Source: Watersipora subatra
Taxonomy: Eukaryota; Bryozoa; Gymnolaemata; Cheilostomatida; Watersiporidae
NCBI RefSeq assembly: GCF_963576615.1
Contig: NC_088708.1
Span: forward strand, 62,412,672-62,476,671
Length of the DNA: 64,000 nucleotides
Reading direction: 5' to 3'
The position numbers and the translations under genes were made by a program. Below, one piece after another: positions 1-11,829 of this stretch. A model generated the notes under the pieces. The model searched no databases. It was not told where the DNA came from and saw only the letters and a program-made list of their open reading frames with translations. Within the stretch, counting starts at the first letter, position 1; every line of letters begins with the position of its first letter.

Positions 1-571
1 TTGGCTTTGAACCAACACGAGTTTAGAGATGCTTCACATCTAGTAAGAAAAAACTGCACAAAGAACAAGCATGGCCTTTAAAACATTAACTTCAAACTAA
101 GATGATGAAAAACATCGAAACGGATAATGTGATATTTTTCATAGGCGGTCTATGCAGGAGACTTAGTGAAAAAACTGAAAATGGCAGATGCATATATGCA
201 TATGTAGAATGCACTATAGTGTTAAATACTGCTAAATGAATGGAAGCACCATTGTGTAGCGTTGTCCAATGAGTAGACGCACGCTTACAGATAACCAATC
301 ATATATGGCTTTACATAAACCAGTGTTGATATGAGGACCAATAAGAATTGAGTAAAGGAGTGAGTGTGTGTTTGATAGCCTGGGTGTCCTGTAACATATA
401 CTATCACTAGTAAACTAGTTTTTAGGTAACAATAATATGACGAAATTAGTGAAGAGACCCATGAGCTCAGAAACTAAAGTTCAATGTCATTAGCCCAACT
501 ATGGCGACATTAGCGGTCTTGTCTAAAGCAACTGTCTTCTGAGTCAGTGGCACTGATGAAGTGGTAAACAC
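1..571. other. 3' flank of the WIPI-like gene, no gene seen
   Basis: AT-rich DNA downstream of the minus-strand WIPI-like stop codon; it should include that gene's 3' UTR. I see no conserved coding exon and no clear minus-strand AATAAA close to the stop. The only open frame of note is about 68 codons and resembles nothing I know. Confidence 0.5.
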
Positions 572-3500
572 TCACATCTCCATACTATCACCAAGTTCAA
601 TGTACTTCTCAAATACTTCCGATCGACAAGTGCTAGCATCCGGTACAAAGCTGTAGAGGTGGTAAGAGCCATCCACACCAATAACCACCACACTCGCACT
701 GAAAATAGTCAATATTTGCAAGTTTGTTTTGTCCACAAACAATAAAACAAAAGAGAGAAAACAATTCTAAATGTTGGTGACAGTTGCGAAGCCAGGAAAG
801 AACCTGGAATCATCTCTCAGGACACACATTATATAATTTCCATATTAGCAATAAATAGACACAACCTTTCCTATAATAAGAGCCGTGTCCATCCATAGCC
901 GCGCTGATAGCATTAAGAAAAAAAACTCTGCCTCATACAGGATTTGAAAACAGGATTTCAGACCAGCGCTCTAACCATAACACTACTCCACCACATTGCC
1001 ACTTCTTGGAATAATTATGAACATACTCATGGCAATCTCTCTCCACGGGACTACCTAGCATACTACTTCTTATAACATTCCAAACAGTCTAGCAAAGGTA
1101 GATAAGACTTATGTCTAGCTAAGGCAGGGGTTCCCAACCAGGAGAGAATTCATCCCCCAGGCGGGGGTGAGGAGGGGAAATTTTAAACCTACATGGGTTG
1201 AACAGAGAGGTGTCTGACTTCTTAGGTTTTTCGTTTCTATCCCGCAGTGTAAGTTTGAGTGCCTTCCTTTAAAGTGAAAGTAAACAAATAATTTTAACAT
1301 TGTTTTATATGATTGGTAATGCATGATACTATGTTAATTGAAAGAGAAAACAAAATTTTAGCAGATATTTCTACTAGTTTAGCAAGTTCAAAGTTGAAAA
1401 TATATTTTGGTGCATTTACGTCGGACCATCGCTGAATCCTAATAAAGCCGTTTCCAGTAACGAGTTCATTACTTATTCGTTAGTAATTCAATGCATTTTA
1501 TTTTCTTATAACCACAGTCAGTTAATTACGATGGGTAGATGTATCTTTGCTAGTTGTGAATCTGACACTAGAAGCCGTAGCATAACCTTTTCTAGAGTTC
1601 CTGTCTCTCAGTCGCCAAATTTAGCAAAACTATGGCTGTCTAAGGCAAAGCGTGCTGACTTAACTTTTAGCAGACCACCTGCTAGTGCGGTCGTGTGCAT
1701 TAGGCACTTCCATAAGAGCCAGCTTTATTCGGAGCAATTTGGGACAACTACAAGATTAAGAGGGAGAGGTTCCATTCCTTAATGGTGTTGTACCATACAG
1801 CAAGAGAGCATCGTCAAACAGGAAAACCTCAATCGTAAGTAATTTATGAAGAATTTTAAATAAATATTAATAACAAATATCGTTATTTTATAATATAAAT
1901 TAATAAACATAATAATTAGAAACATTTAGTACTGTACATGAGTACAAAGCAGTGATTTAATATGACTGAGTGACAATGAGACTCAGACTGAGTTTCACAC
2001 GTTCGATTTTAACCTGATTCACTTGAATTAACTTGGCTGAGTTAAAGTTAGTCAGGGAATTGAAATTTTCTGTTTGGTATGGATTGTCAGAAATGCCTTA
2101 ATTGTTCATAAAATACATGACTAATATAATCATAAAATTTGGATTGCATTACTATTGTTATATTCATGCTACCATTACTAATATATGCTTTACAGATCGC
2201 TTGAAGTGATTAGCCTATACTTACAATCAGGTATAACTATTTAACTACGTGTATGTGTAGTGTTAGTGTGTGTTGGTGATGGTGGTAGATAGCGGTTATG
2301 GTGATAGTATTTGTGGTAGCGGTGGTGACACTGTAGGTAATGGTTTAGAAGCAATTCAAACGTATTAACTTTAGTGGTATTTATTTGTAATTTTTTGATA
2401 GGATGTACGGCATTGGACCAAGAATCTGTCCAAAAATCTGACTAGAGCGAATGTTCGCAAAGATCAAAAAGAGTTGCTCCCTTGGATAAAGGAAATAAAG
2501 AACCATGTGTGGTATTCTGCAGTTCAATGTGAAGGCGATGCTGAGCTATTGGTTGAGATGGTACTTAGCATAAGATACCATGTCACTAATATTCATAGGA
2601 GCTTTCCAGGACACGACAAGTCCATCCACTGCTCTCATGAACCAATTTATCCGTGAGTGATGAAAAATATATTATTTGCGCCCAATGTTGGCATGAAAGC
2701 TGTATGTTGAATCTAATAATAGATCCAGAAATAACAAAGCACAGGCAAATGTGTAATATAATATTTTATATATCACTTACAATGCCTTTGGTTTGTGATA
2801 TAAGAAGATGTAGTCATTTATTGCATAATACTAAACAGAGATTGTACAAATGCTAAATATTCTGCAGCTGGTTGACATTTGAATAGACCGAAATTTTGCA
2901 GATTTATAATATATTGAAAAATAATAACGAATAATGTGATATGTTTACAGAGAAATGGAAAGAAAGGTGAAATTCCAGGAAGTGCAGGGCACAAAGTCCT
3001 TTGGGATGCGTTAGGGCAAGCGAGACTGCTAAACACATTGCGTCTGTTGAACCATGGTCAACACACTGGTGTTTTAGAAAACCTACACAGCCTCGTATTA
3101 AGTTATGCACCAAAGCGAATAGACTTTGATCCCCCAGGATACTTTACGAGAATCAAACTAGCAGTGATAGATCACAACACGAATATGGAAAGAGAAGTTC
3201 TGACTAGTAAGCTGTATCTACAATAAAATTACACATGGATTATACTACTCTTCAGCAGAGATACCATTTTACAGCTTGAACAACATTAAAGATAAATTTA
3301 TGCAGAAATTTTATTAACACAATTGATAACTGGCATTAAATTTAAAATCATTTATTAAAGATAGCGATGGGGAACTGAAGATCACAGTATATTACTCTAA
3401 AGAAGCTAAAGGCTTTCGCACAAGAAATGTATATGCTGGAAAGACGTTTGAATTTCGAAGAGAGCACATTTTTGCGCCAAGATGTTGGTTAAATTAGTCA

Positions 3501-6500
3501 CTGTCACACAGTCTGCAGAATAATGCATGAACATACAGTCATCATGCAGTCTTAAATTACCTAACACTGTACTGTGCGACATTCTGAAATTAGTATGATG
3601 ATGGTGTAACACACAAAAAAATTTCAACCAGTTTGTTGTACTTTTAATTGCTCTACATGTAAATAATAGTTATATTGTGAATAAATATATGAATTGCAGG
3701 ACAGAGCAGCACCATTTTCAAAACATCTTACAAAGCCAGATGGTAGACAGCAATAGAAATGCACAGGTCAAGATTCACATGAAAGTTATACCCAATCCTT
3801 AGTTTTATATGAGGTATCAATTTGATAACATTAAAATAACAGGCTATTCAAATTATAAATATTATGCTGTTCTTTGTATAACATGATTTAGATTTATGTA
3901 AAGTAAGCTGTTAAATGTGGTGTTTTTATGTCATGGCGCAAGTCAAATGATTGAAATATAATTATTTATCAAACCACACATTATGATTGTATTATTTTGT
4001 TAAAATCACTTATTCACTGTACAAGACATGAACATCAGCTAAGTAAAGATGCTGTCAGATTAAGTTAAAATATTTCTGAAAACTATATTTTTCTCAACTC
4101 ACAACTGAACTTACATTAATTTCCTTCATCCATAATAAAAAGCTCCACTTCATCTGCGTCATTCTGATCATCATCTTCTGATTCTACATTTTTGAAGCCT
4201 GCATAACTCCCATTTGGATCAGGCAACATTATGTAGAAAACAACGCATGAAGGAATAACTTTTCGGTTTTTTCTTCCAAGGTACCCGTAGATGAGCAAGA
4301 AGTAGTTGTTTTAGCAGTGAGTCTTTCAGCCTTCGTATTGTGAACGTAATAAAAGAACGATAGAAATAAATTATAGTTGAAATTTTTTAGCGATACATTT
4401 TAGCAAAGACGATCATAGATTGTGTTCCATATGTGCACTTGTTTCCGGGGTGTCATACTTGCGGGGACGTGCGGTCTTCATCACATTAGATAATACCGAA
4501 TCAAGTCAAACGCTACGTTTCGCGTGATTGGATGATTGATTAAGATCCAGCGTTCCCAGTAGTGAGTCCGGTTCACACACATTTTTGCAATGGCGTATTT
4601 ATCCGATTTTTGCAGAATATGCAGTTGAAAAAAGACTCCGTACTCAGTTATATGTGAATGCACGGGCATTTTTTGTTTTGAAAATATTATTCTGAGTATT
4701 TATCTGTAGTAAGAAATAATTTATGTTTTGCTAAATGCAGTAAATTACACAAAACAAATAGGGTAAAAGTTGGCTTTCATCAGTAAATTGTGTTTACTTT
4801 CCCTTTAACAATTTCCATTTTCCACCATAAGTAATGCTAGTCAACTGCACTAAGTCTAAAGCTTGTGATCAATTGATGGTACAAGATGATCTGCACCGTG
4901 CCCAGTCCAAAACAAAGCCTCGCATTGCAGTACTGTATCCGAATGAGCAGCAACAGAAATCTCAATAATTACATAGTTACATGTTGTATAAAAATATGTT
5001 GTTATGTGTTTGTACATGTACAATAAAGTCTGATTATAATTAGAGTTGCCCCGATTTTGGTATCGGAATCGGTATCGGTGCCGATATGAGTGTCAAGTAT
5101 CTGAATCGGTATCGGCCGATCTTTTCTTAAAAAATCTGAACCTTCCGATACTTTTTACAGATCAACCATTTAGCAGAAAACTGTATTTTAGCCTGCTATA
5201 CTAATAAAAAATCATCAGCTGTAAGCTTCTTACTTTTACTTAATGAATTTCAGGCCTACCACACAATTTATTTCATGTCTATAACCTGATCAACACAGCG
5301 AAGGAAACTTTTTAGCCAGAACGTAAACAAAAAGTGTGGTATTTGCCAATTACAGATAGGTTTTATTGCAAGCAATCACGAACAAGATAACAAAAGTGGG
5401 AAACAAGAACGCAGTGTAATATTTCTATTTACTAGCATTACGAAAGTAATTTAAACAGTCGACGCATAAAGTTACCCATCACTCTCTTGATCCTGACGAT
5501 ACAATGGATCGTTTGTATTGTACAAAAAACGGTAACCCCAGTGGCGTATCGGTATGTAGCCTGTCCTCCAACATCTGTTGCAAGGGAATCCCCCTTCAGT
5601 ACGCTCGGCTACATTGATAATGATGGAAGAAAAGAGATGTCTTACTGAGATAATTGAATCACTAACGGTTTTTAAAAGAAACATTGATTTGCTCTAAACT
5701 TGTACAGACACAGCAGTTCATTCAACAATAGAAGAGGGACTTCGTTATCACAGATAGAATTGTACCACTAACAGTAATTACCTTTATTTACAAATTACAA
5801 GAAACATGGACTGTTTTGTTACTACATGCACGGTATGTCAGTATGTGAATATGTATATATTTTTTTCCATAAATGCAAACAAATAAATACAATAATATTC
5901 ATGTTTTCTTTGCATTATGTTTGTATTTGCATAATAAAATGAGCTACTATCTATGCAACACAAAAGATCTGAATCGGTATCTGAATCGGATTATTTTTCA
6001 ATTAGGATCGGTATATCGGATCGGTATCTGAATCGGCTGGTGAATTTAGAATCGGGGCATCTCTAATTATAATTTGTATTGGCTGTTGTTTTAGCCATGT
6101 AGTACGTGTGGGGAGGAATTCAAATTTCTGAACAGGTCTAGGGGAAACAGAGTAAAAAAGGTTGGGAACCCCTGAGCTAAGGCAAGGGATGTCAGGAGCT
6201 TAAACTAAATAAAGCCACAAAGGGTTTGTACCAAACAAGCAGTCTGACACCTAGCCACATTAAGAACTAATGCTAATTCAATAGATCTATTATATTAACA
6301 TATCCTACCGTTTGTTAGCAACGAAGCAGCAGACACAAGCCATCTCCGCTGGCACTGTGAAACTAGACACACCCCACTGAGACTGATTGTAAGACGTCAG
6401 CATTCCTGCCACATTCTCAAATGCTGATTTCCTGTTGAGCGAGCTGTTCAACACAGCAAATATGTGCACCGTCCCCTAAAACCCAAATATATAGAGGTAA

Positions 6501-9500
6501 GTATTGTCTGACATTTGAGATACATTTAAATGTGTAAGATTGTAATTGAAACTTCGTTCGTGTATCAAGATGAACTCTTGCTTAAGACAAACATTTGTCT
6601 GGTCTGCATAGATTTGGCAGATCTCCAAGCTAGCTACAGCAAAATATAACAATACATGGCTGTTCGTGTCTATGGTGGGCGAAAATAACATTGTTATAGA
6701 ACAATTTTGATGGCAGACCAATTACATTAAAACGAGTTCTTTCCTGCGTCAAATATCACAGTATTCCTTCGCACTACCAGAATTACCTTGTCACTGGCAG
6801 CGCAGAGGAAGCTGCTGTCAGCGCTAAAATTCAGTGAATAAACTAGGGCAGTGTTACTTCCTCTCCTAAGTTCAAGGAGTTGTCTTCCATCACGGACAGA
6901 GAAGAGTCTGACCAAGGTTCCTGTTGAATAAACCAATCATAGAACTATACCTACTGGACACAAACTCTCAACACAACAGTGGAGCTATGAGCTTGTATTT
7001 AGTGCCAACATATCAGCTGGAGTTACATCAAAACTAAACTTTTAGAGAACAATATTTCAGGTTAAGTTGGACTCAACGCTGTATTGACAAATACACATTA
7101 ATCTTGCACAATGGTTATGATAGTTAGTAGAGCTCGTGACTTAGCAAATATCAAGAATATGTAGTAAACTTACACATTAGCTATAGGAGATATACAAAAC
7201 ACTTGCACACTGCGTATAGGAAATACACAGTACATCTACACATGAAGAATTATCTAGTACAACTATAGTAATCAAAAGGAATATACTACAAACCAAACAT
7301 TTTTATAATCAAAGGAACAAACGAACCATGTTTAGAAGCCGTGGCTATCTTACTCCCATCACTGTTGAGTGTCACACAGGCTAACTCATGCTCATGCGCT
7401 GATATGTTTGATATGGAAGTAGCTCTTCGCACATCTTCCACCTGAAACAAGTAACTCGCTATTCAACAATCCTTCAATCATACCTTACAAGTCGTCCTGA
7501 GACACGTTCACCGATTCATTGGTAGACTGACAGCCCAGGCAAACCAATCGTACTCACCTGCACTGTGCCAATTTTAGCAACTCCTGGAAAAGCTAAGATC
7601 TGGGCTGTTGGTCCCGAATTCACAGTCATCACACCCCATGGATTGGGTCTCGTATCGTAGGAGTACTTTTTGACCAACTGCGGTGTGTATGAGAACAGAT
7701 ATATCGCTGTTCGCGTCGCAATTATCAGCCTGTCAAAATGGAACCTACAAAAAAGACAGGTGCAGAAATTCAACATATAATTATATTTGTATATACTGTA
7801 GGTCTAATAATTAAATTAGCACTTACTACTTCTACATTTCCTTGAAACTATTTTCTGAAAGTTTATAAAAGCAAATTTTCATTTTAAAAGAGACAAAACT
7901 TAATTTACAGCCGACATGAAACAAAGTTTAAAGTCAATGTAGTGTAATATTTAAAGACTAACTTGATGTTGGTAACCTCGTAGTCAAATGTCACTTCTGC
8001 TTCAAACCTTTCTTGCTCACAATTCCACAGCTTGACTGCATAATCACAGCTCTTAGGAACCAAAGCTACCAAATTTGACCTGTTTAATATTTCTGCCTTT
8101 AGAATTTTGTCACCTAAAAATCAAATAAACTGTAAGAAACCTCCTGCTGGTAACTGAGAAAGATAGAAGCTCTGGAAAGTAACTTTTTCAATGACAATTG
8201 AATGACTACACATACTATTACCCAGATGATATTGTGCTGGTGTGTCTAATTAAGAAAATTCTAGTGCGGAGACCAATAGAGCAGTAAACTATAAGGATAG
8301 TTAACAACAGCTCTATTTAACTATATGGTTGGCGATTACTTAAAAGGGTTGACTTGCAACAAAATTCACATTACAATTATTTGATATCAAAAGATTCCCC
8401 ATGTTTTACTCTGTTGTGTTGTAGGTGCAAAATATGCGGAAATGTGATTACAAGCTCTTAAAAGCTCAAAAACAAAAAGCCGCCGTAGATTGGAATCAGT
8501 TTATTTCTCTGACGTTGTCATCACATTTGGTTATTGTTTTGTCATGTGATGTTCTCACGTAAATTGAAAGGCCAATAAAAAAGCTCAATATAAAACAGCG
8601 CCGTTGTTTCTCTGTCACTAGTGGCTTCTTCCTTGCTTTGCAGCCTTTCAACCTGGCAGCAATTACGCGTATTCTACATTGCTTGCATCCTGCAAGTCTC
8701 TGATTACTTCACTGTGAGACCTTTTATGGCCTGCCAAGGAAAGTCACAACGGACTTCTGTCTTCACTACACGTGCTCTTTTTTGGGCGACCAGGGCGTGG
8801 TTTATCTTCAGTACTGCCAGTTTCTTTGAATCTCTGGCTAACACCAGACAGTCCTTTTCTTGAACAACCAACTCTTTTGGCAATTTCTCACATAGAAACT
8901 CCTTCTTTATGAAGAAAATAATGGTTGCTCGCTGTTCTGCGTTAGATTTCAAAGTGGGGATGTTACTAATAGAAAATTTTTGCAACGAATGCATAGATTG
9001 TTAAAAATTCTTACTTTTATGTCGTTAGGTACACAAAAATAGCAAATCTTCAAAGAATCTGAAACAATGGCTTGAAAAGATAGAATTGTGATAATTAGTT
9101 CTGCTCATTCCCTGTTATTATTAAATACTCAACTTATTTGAGTGAGAGTGTCATGTCCTTTAGGAGATTACACAAGTAAAACAAATTTTCTAACTAAGTT
9201 TTAAATAGCACCATCTTGAAGAGGAGACTGTGAGGATTAAAACGATACCTTGCTTTGTTATATTTGAAATAGTTCTCTTTATTCTATTCGAAATTGAACT
9301 TCGAGTTCGTGCAAATTCACCGAGCGGCTCCATACTTTTGCACATGACTGTATATAGGAAAAGATATAATAAACTTGACCAAAAACTACACATGCTATAA
9401 CAGGCCTAAAGTTGCTGGAACAAAAACAACTATGTGCAGTATGTGTATATATGATTCCAACTGATTTCAATTGCTTTTAAATATAAGTTTTTGCGTAGAA

Positions 9501-10196
9501 ATATTTGCCACATGTTCACCAATATCACTCTAAATGACTATACAAATGAGTAACTAGAATGATGATAGGTAATCCATCGCTTTTTTACGTCATCAAGCCG
9601 TTTGCACATGCGCTTGTTCATGAAAAAGCCGCCATATTTGTAGAAAACGATCGTCATTCTCTTTTTGAATAGAATTTTTTTGTGTTGTTTGGATACTATA
9701 ATAACAAACTCGCAAAAAAGCATCGTTTTTAAAACTCATCGCAAATGCTTTGTGTTGTTAACAATAAATTTTTCTACAAAGCTGGCCGACAATGATAGAA
9801 TGACGTCACGAAAAACGAAGGATTAGCTTGCCAATGTATAACATGAACCTTTTACTGACAGGTGATGTCCCAAGTTGAAGAAGAACAATTAGTTTCAGTG
9901 TCCAGGAGTTGCGGGGTGACAGAAGAATATATTATGCAGTTTTTAAACTTAAAGATAAACTAAAAGGTTTTCAAAGATAATAAGAAATACCGGTTTACGC
10001 TTTTAAAATTGAACAAAGCACTTATTTTGAAATACTAATCGGTTTTCAAAACTAGACAAATCTTACCTAATTGATCTTCAGTGAAATGAGCCATTTGAGA
10101 CAAGGGGTCAACATTGAAAATCCTGAAACCATCATCTCCACACGAAGTGAAAATAGAGAAGTCTCTAGAGAGCCTGACTTGGTGAACAACTGCCAT
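572..10196 (-). CDS. WDR45: WIPI3/WIPI4-like PROPPIN (WDR45 family), seven exons, 336 aa
   Basis: Beta-propeller protein expected to bind PI3P/PI(3,5)P2 on autophagic membranes and to work with ATG2 in phagophore growth. Exons in coding order: 10067-10196, 7963-8113, 7558-7744, 7327-7441, 6787-6920, 6309-6475, 572-698. All introns are GT-AG and reading phase is kept throughout. The PROPPIN signature LRRG lies at residues 212-215 (ELRRGS). Flanking blocks match the family: NRSNLVALV near residue 50, [43 protein letters not shown] and a final [17 protein letters not shown]45-type proteins are about 345-360 aa, so this is full length but slightly short. The LRRG and [10 protein letters not shown] wording favours WIPI4 over WIPI1/2, but WIPI3 is not excluded. 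The ATG at 10196 was chosen because it begins a few residues before the first propeller strand; a 5' noncoding exon is possible. The last intron (699-6308) contains nested transposons. Confidence 0.9.
916..1000 (-). repeat. tRNA-like sequence, possible SINE head
   Basis: On the minus strand an A-box-like segment (TGGTTAGAGCGCTGG) is followed about 30 bases later by a B-box-like TTTTCAAATCC and then a run of T that could end Pol III transcription. It does not fold into a convincing intact tRNA, so I read it as a tRNA pseudogene or SINE fragment in the last intron of the WIPI-like gene, just outside the large transposon. Confidence 0.4.
1531..3497 (+). pseudogene. THAP-domain transposon gene, four exons, frame-disrupted
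   Basis: Likely exons are 1531-1831, 2402-2651, 2951-3210 and 3360-3497. Exon 1 encodes a THAP zinc finger: MGRCIFASC at the start, the conserved Trp in [10 protein letters not shown], and CIRHF giving the C2CH set. Exons 2-4 resemble a protein family often found behind THAP domains in animal genomes, with the wording [36 protein letters not shown] and [12 protein letters not shown]. Two frame breaks are apparent: within the purine-rich run near 1760-1775, before the AVPxL-like box, and near 2970-2985 at the start of exon 3. The remaining splices keep phase. The gene lies wholly inside the 15-bp-TIR transposon, so it is probably transposon cargo or a transposase-related gene, now decayed. The exact function of the C-terminal family is unknown to me. 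Confidence 0.72.
5041..6065. mobile_element. 1,025-bp non-autonomous hAT element nested in the larger one
   Basis: The terminal inverted repeats are TAGAGTTGCCCCGATT at the left end and the complement of TAGAGATGCCCCGATT at the right, one mismatch in 16. An exact 8-bp target duplication, ATTATAAT, lies at 5033-5040 and 6066-6073. Copies of GAATCGGTATC, in both orientations, cluster within about 100 bp of each end, like hAT subterminal transposase-binding repeats. The interior has no open frame longer than 70 codons and no transposase motif, so it would need a transposase in trans. Confidence 0.93.
8344..8596 (+). mobile_element. Truncated copy of the TTAA-type inverted-repeat element
   Basis: This segment matches, with scattered differences, the left arm of the element at 18314-19188. 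It begins after a TTAA (8340-8343) with AAGGGTTGACTTGCAAC and ends in AAGCTCAATATAAAAC. No right-end inverted repeat is visible downstream, so the copy looks one-ended. It lies in intron 1 of the WIPI-like gene. Confidence 0.75.
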
Positions 10197-10358
10197 GCTG
10201 ACTTTGGCAGCACTGCCGGAGGTGTAATGTAACTATAACTTCTTACAAGTAGGTCGAAAAAAGCATAATATCCCTTTCGTTTGCCTAAATTGGAAAACAA
10301 ATGCCATGACTGGTATCAGAAACTGCAATGCAAAAATGCATATAATTGGCCAAAACAC

Positions 10359-10432
10359 TTGGGAGATGTAACTCAGTAGTTGTACACTTGACTCGGTCCT
10401 GAAAGCTCGAGGTTTACAAGTATGAGTAAAGC
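10359..10432 (+). repeat. tRNA-like sequence, possible SINE fragment
   Basis: GTAACTCAGTAGTTG resembles a tRNA D-arm/A-box and GAGGTTTACAAGT a weak B-box, with spacing like a tRNA. There is no convincing acceptor stem. It sits just upstream of the WIPI-like start. Confidence 0.3.
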
Positions 10433-11829
10433 CTCTTCATAGCGGAAGAGAAGGAGAGGTATTTATTTAGGCTTCAAAAGTCACTGACAGCTTCTCTGTC
10501 AAAATGCTCAAGCAAAACAGCTGCTTATTTAAATGTACTCCAACCGATAGTGCTTGCTACAGTTATTATTGTAGTAGCCATAAATCAATTTTGTAAAAAA
10601 TCTCAGGAAATAGCAATAAGCATGGATTGGATCAAGTACAGCAATTTTTCTGACCATCTCAATCGAAGAATATTTCAGGGGAGTAAGAGAAACAATAAAC
10701 CTGGAACAACTAGACCTACCTAGCAATTGTCTGTTCACTACACTTGTAGTGAACCCAAAGTAAGTGCTAAAAGAAAGAGACCAAAAACCATACATGAACA
10801 TTGTTTAAAGCCAACTAACATTTAAACCTCATGGGTCCTAGGCTGCCTGGTAATGCTCCCTGATAGACCTTATGCATTTTACAGGAACAAAGTATACAAG
10901 TTACAAAAATCTACATTCCTTTTCACAAGAGTACCAGTGCAGATGCAGTAGCAAAGTAGTAAAAAAACTTTGCAAAAACACTTCAATGGGTCACACAAAC
11001 TCCATGCTTCTTCCGCATAATGAGAGAAATATAAAAGCTAATGTACAACTCTCAGTTCATATTTACAATAACATCACATTTACAGATCATTCTATTCACA
11101 ATCTGTTAAAAACACTAGATTAAAAACTGTCTGTTCAATACCTTTTTATGGTATTGAATGGTTAAAAGATGTCTCAAAGCTTCATGCAGTAAACAGCACA
11201 AGTTATACAAGCTTGTTTGAACGTTTGAAAAAAGATTAGCCTCAGTTTAAAACCTTAACTTCTTACAAATATTTTATAATAACATCAAAATCCTTAAAAT
11301 GTGAGACATGATAGTTGAAGTCCATTTGTCAAAATATAGACCTGAACATAGCATAACTGTAAGGTTATCTAACCACATGACAAGTTAATGTTTGCCACAG
11401 GACATTCTGTCATGGGTTTCTCCTGAAGCGCAGGTCAAAAACATCACAGCAAATTCATAAGCACTATACACAACTATTTACACATACAGAAACATAGCTT
11501 ATATTAAATTACAGATCATTTTTCTCCAAAAAGATGAGTGAGCAAACTTTTTATTCATAGCTGTCCATTTTAAAATGCAAAAAATTAGAGCGTGTTTGTA
11601 GTCGATTGGATGACTTGTTTGTAAATGATTGGACTAATTGTTTCACTCAAGTAGGAGAGAGTGTTGCGGCAAAAAATGCACCTTTGGCTATAAAGCTGTA
11701 CTAAAATATTGGAATATAATTTAAATAATCCCAGAGGATACAGAAATATGTTTTACATAAATGTATGCTAAATGCCAATTTTGCTGGTTGTATACTTTGG
11801 AAAATATCACAAAAGTACTAATTGCATAA

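Larger units (their letters stand above)
1125..6174 (+). mobile_element. 5-kb hAT-like DNA transposon carrying a THAP gene
   Basis: The ends are perfect 15-bp terminal inverted repeats, CAGGGGTTCCCAACC at 1125-1139 and its complement at 6160-6174. They are flanked by an exact 8-bp target duplication, AGCTAAGG, at 1117-1124 and 6175-6182. The CAGGGGTTCCCAACC ends with an 8-bp duplication are typical of hAT/Charlie-type elements; P-type elements also make 8-bp duplications and often use THAP transposases. Without the inner insertion the element would be about 4.0 kb. I found no recognisable hAT transposase, only the THAP gene. It sits in a host intron on the opposite strand and so should be removed with that intron. 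Confidence 0.88.

Noticed and set aside
8704-8994. Minus-strand 96-codon frame in intron 1 of the WIPI-like gene
   Set aside because: It has no recognisable domain, does not connect in phase with the flanking exons, and the propeller is complete without it.
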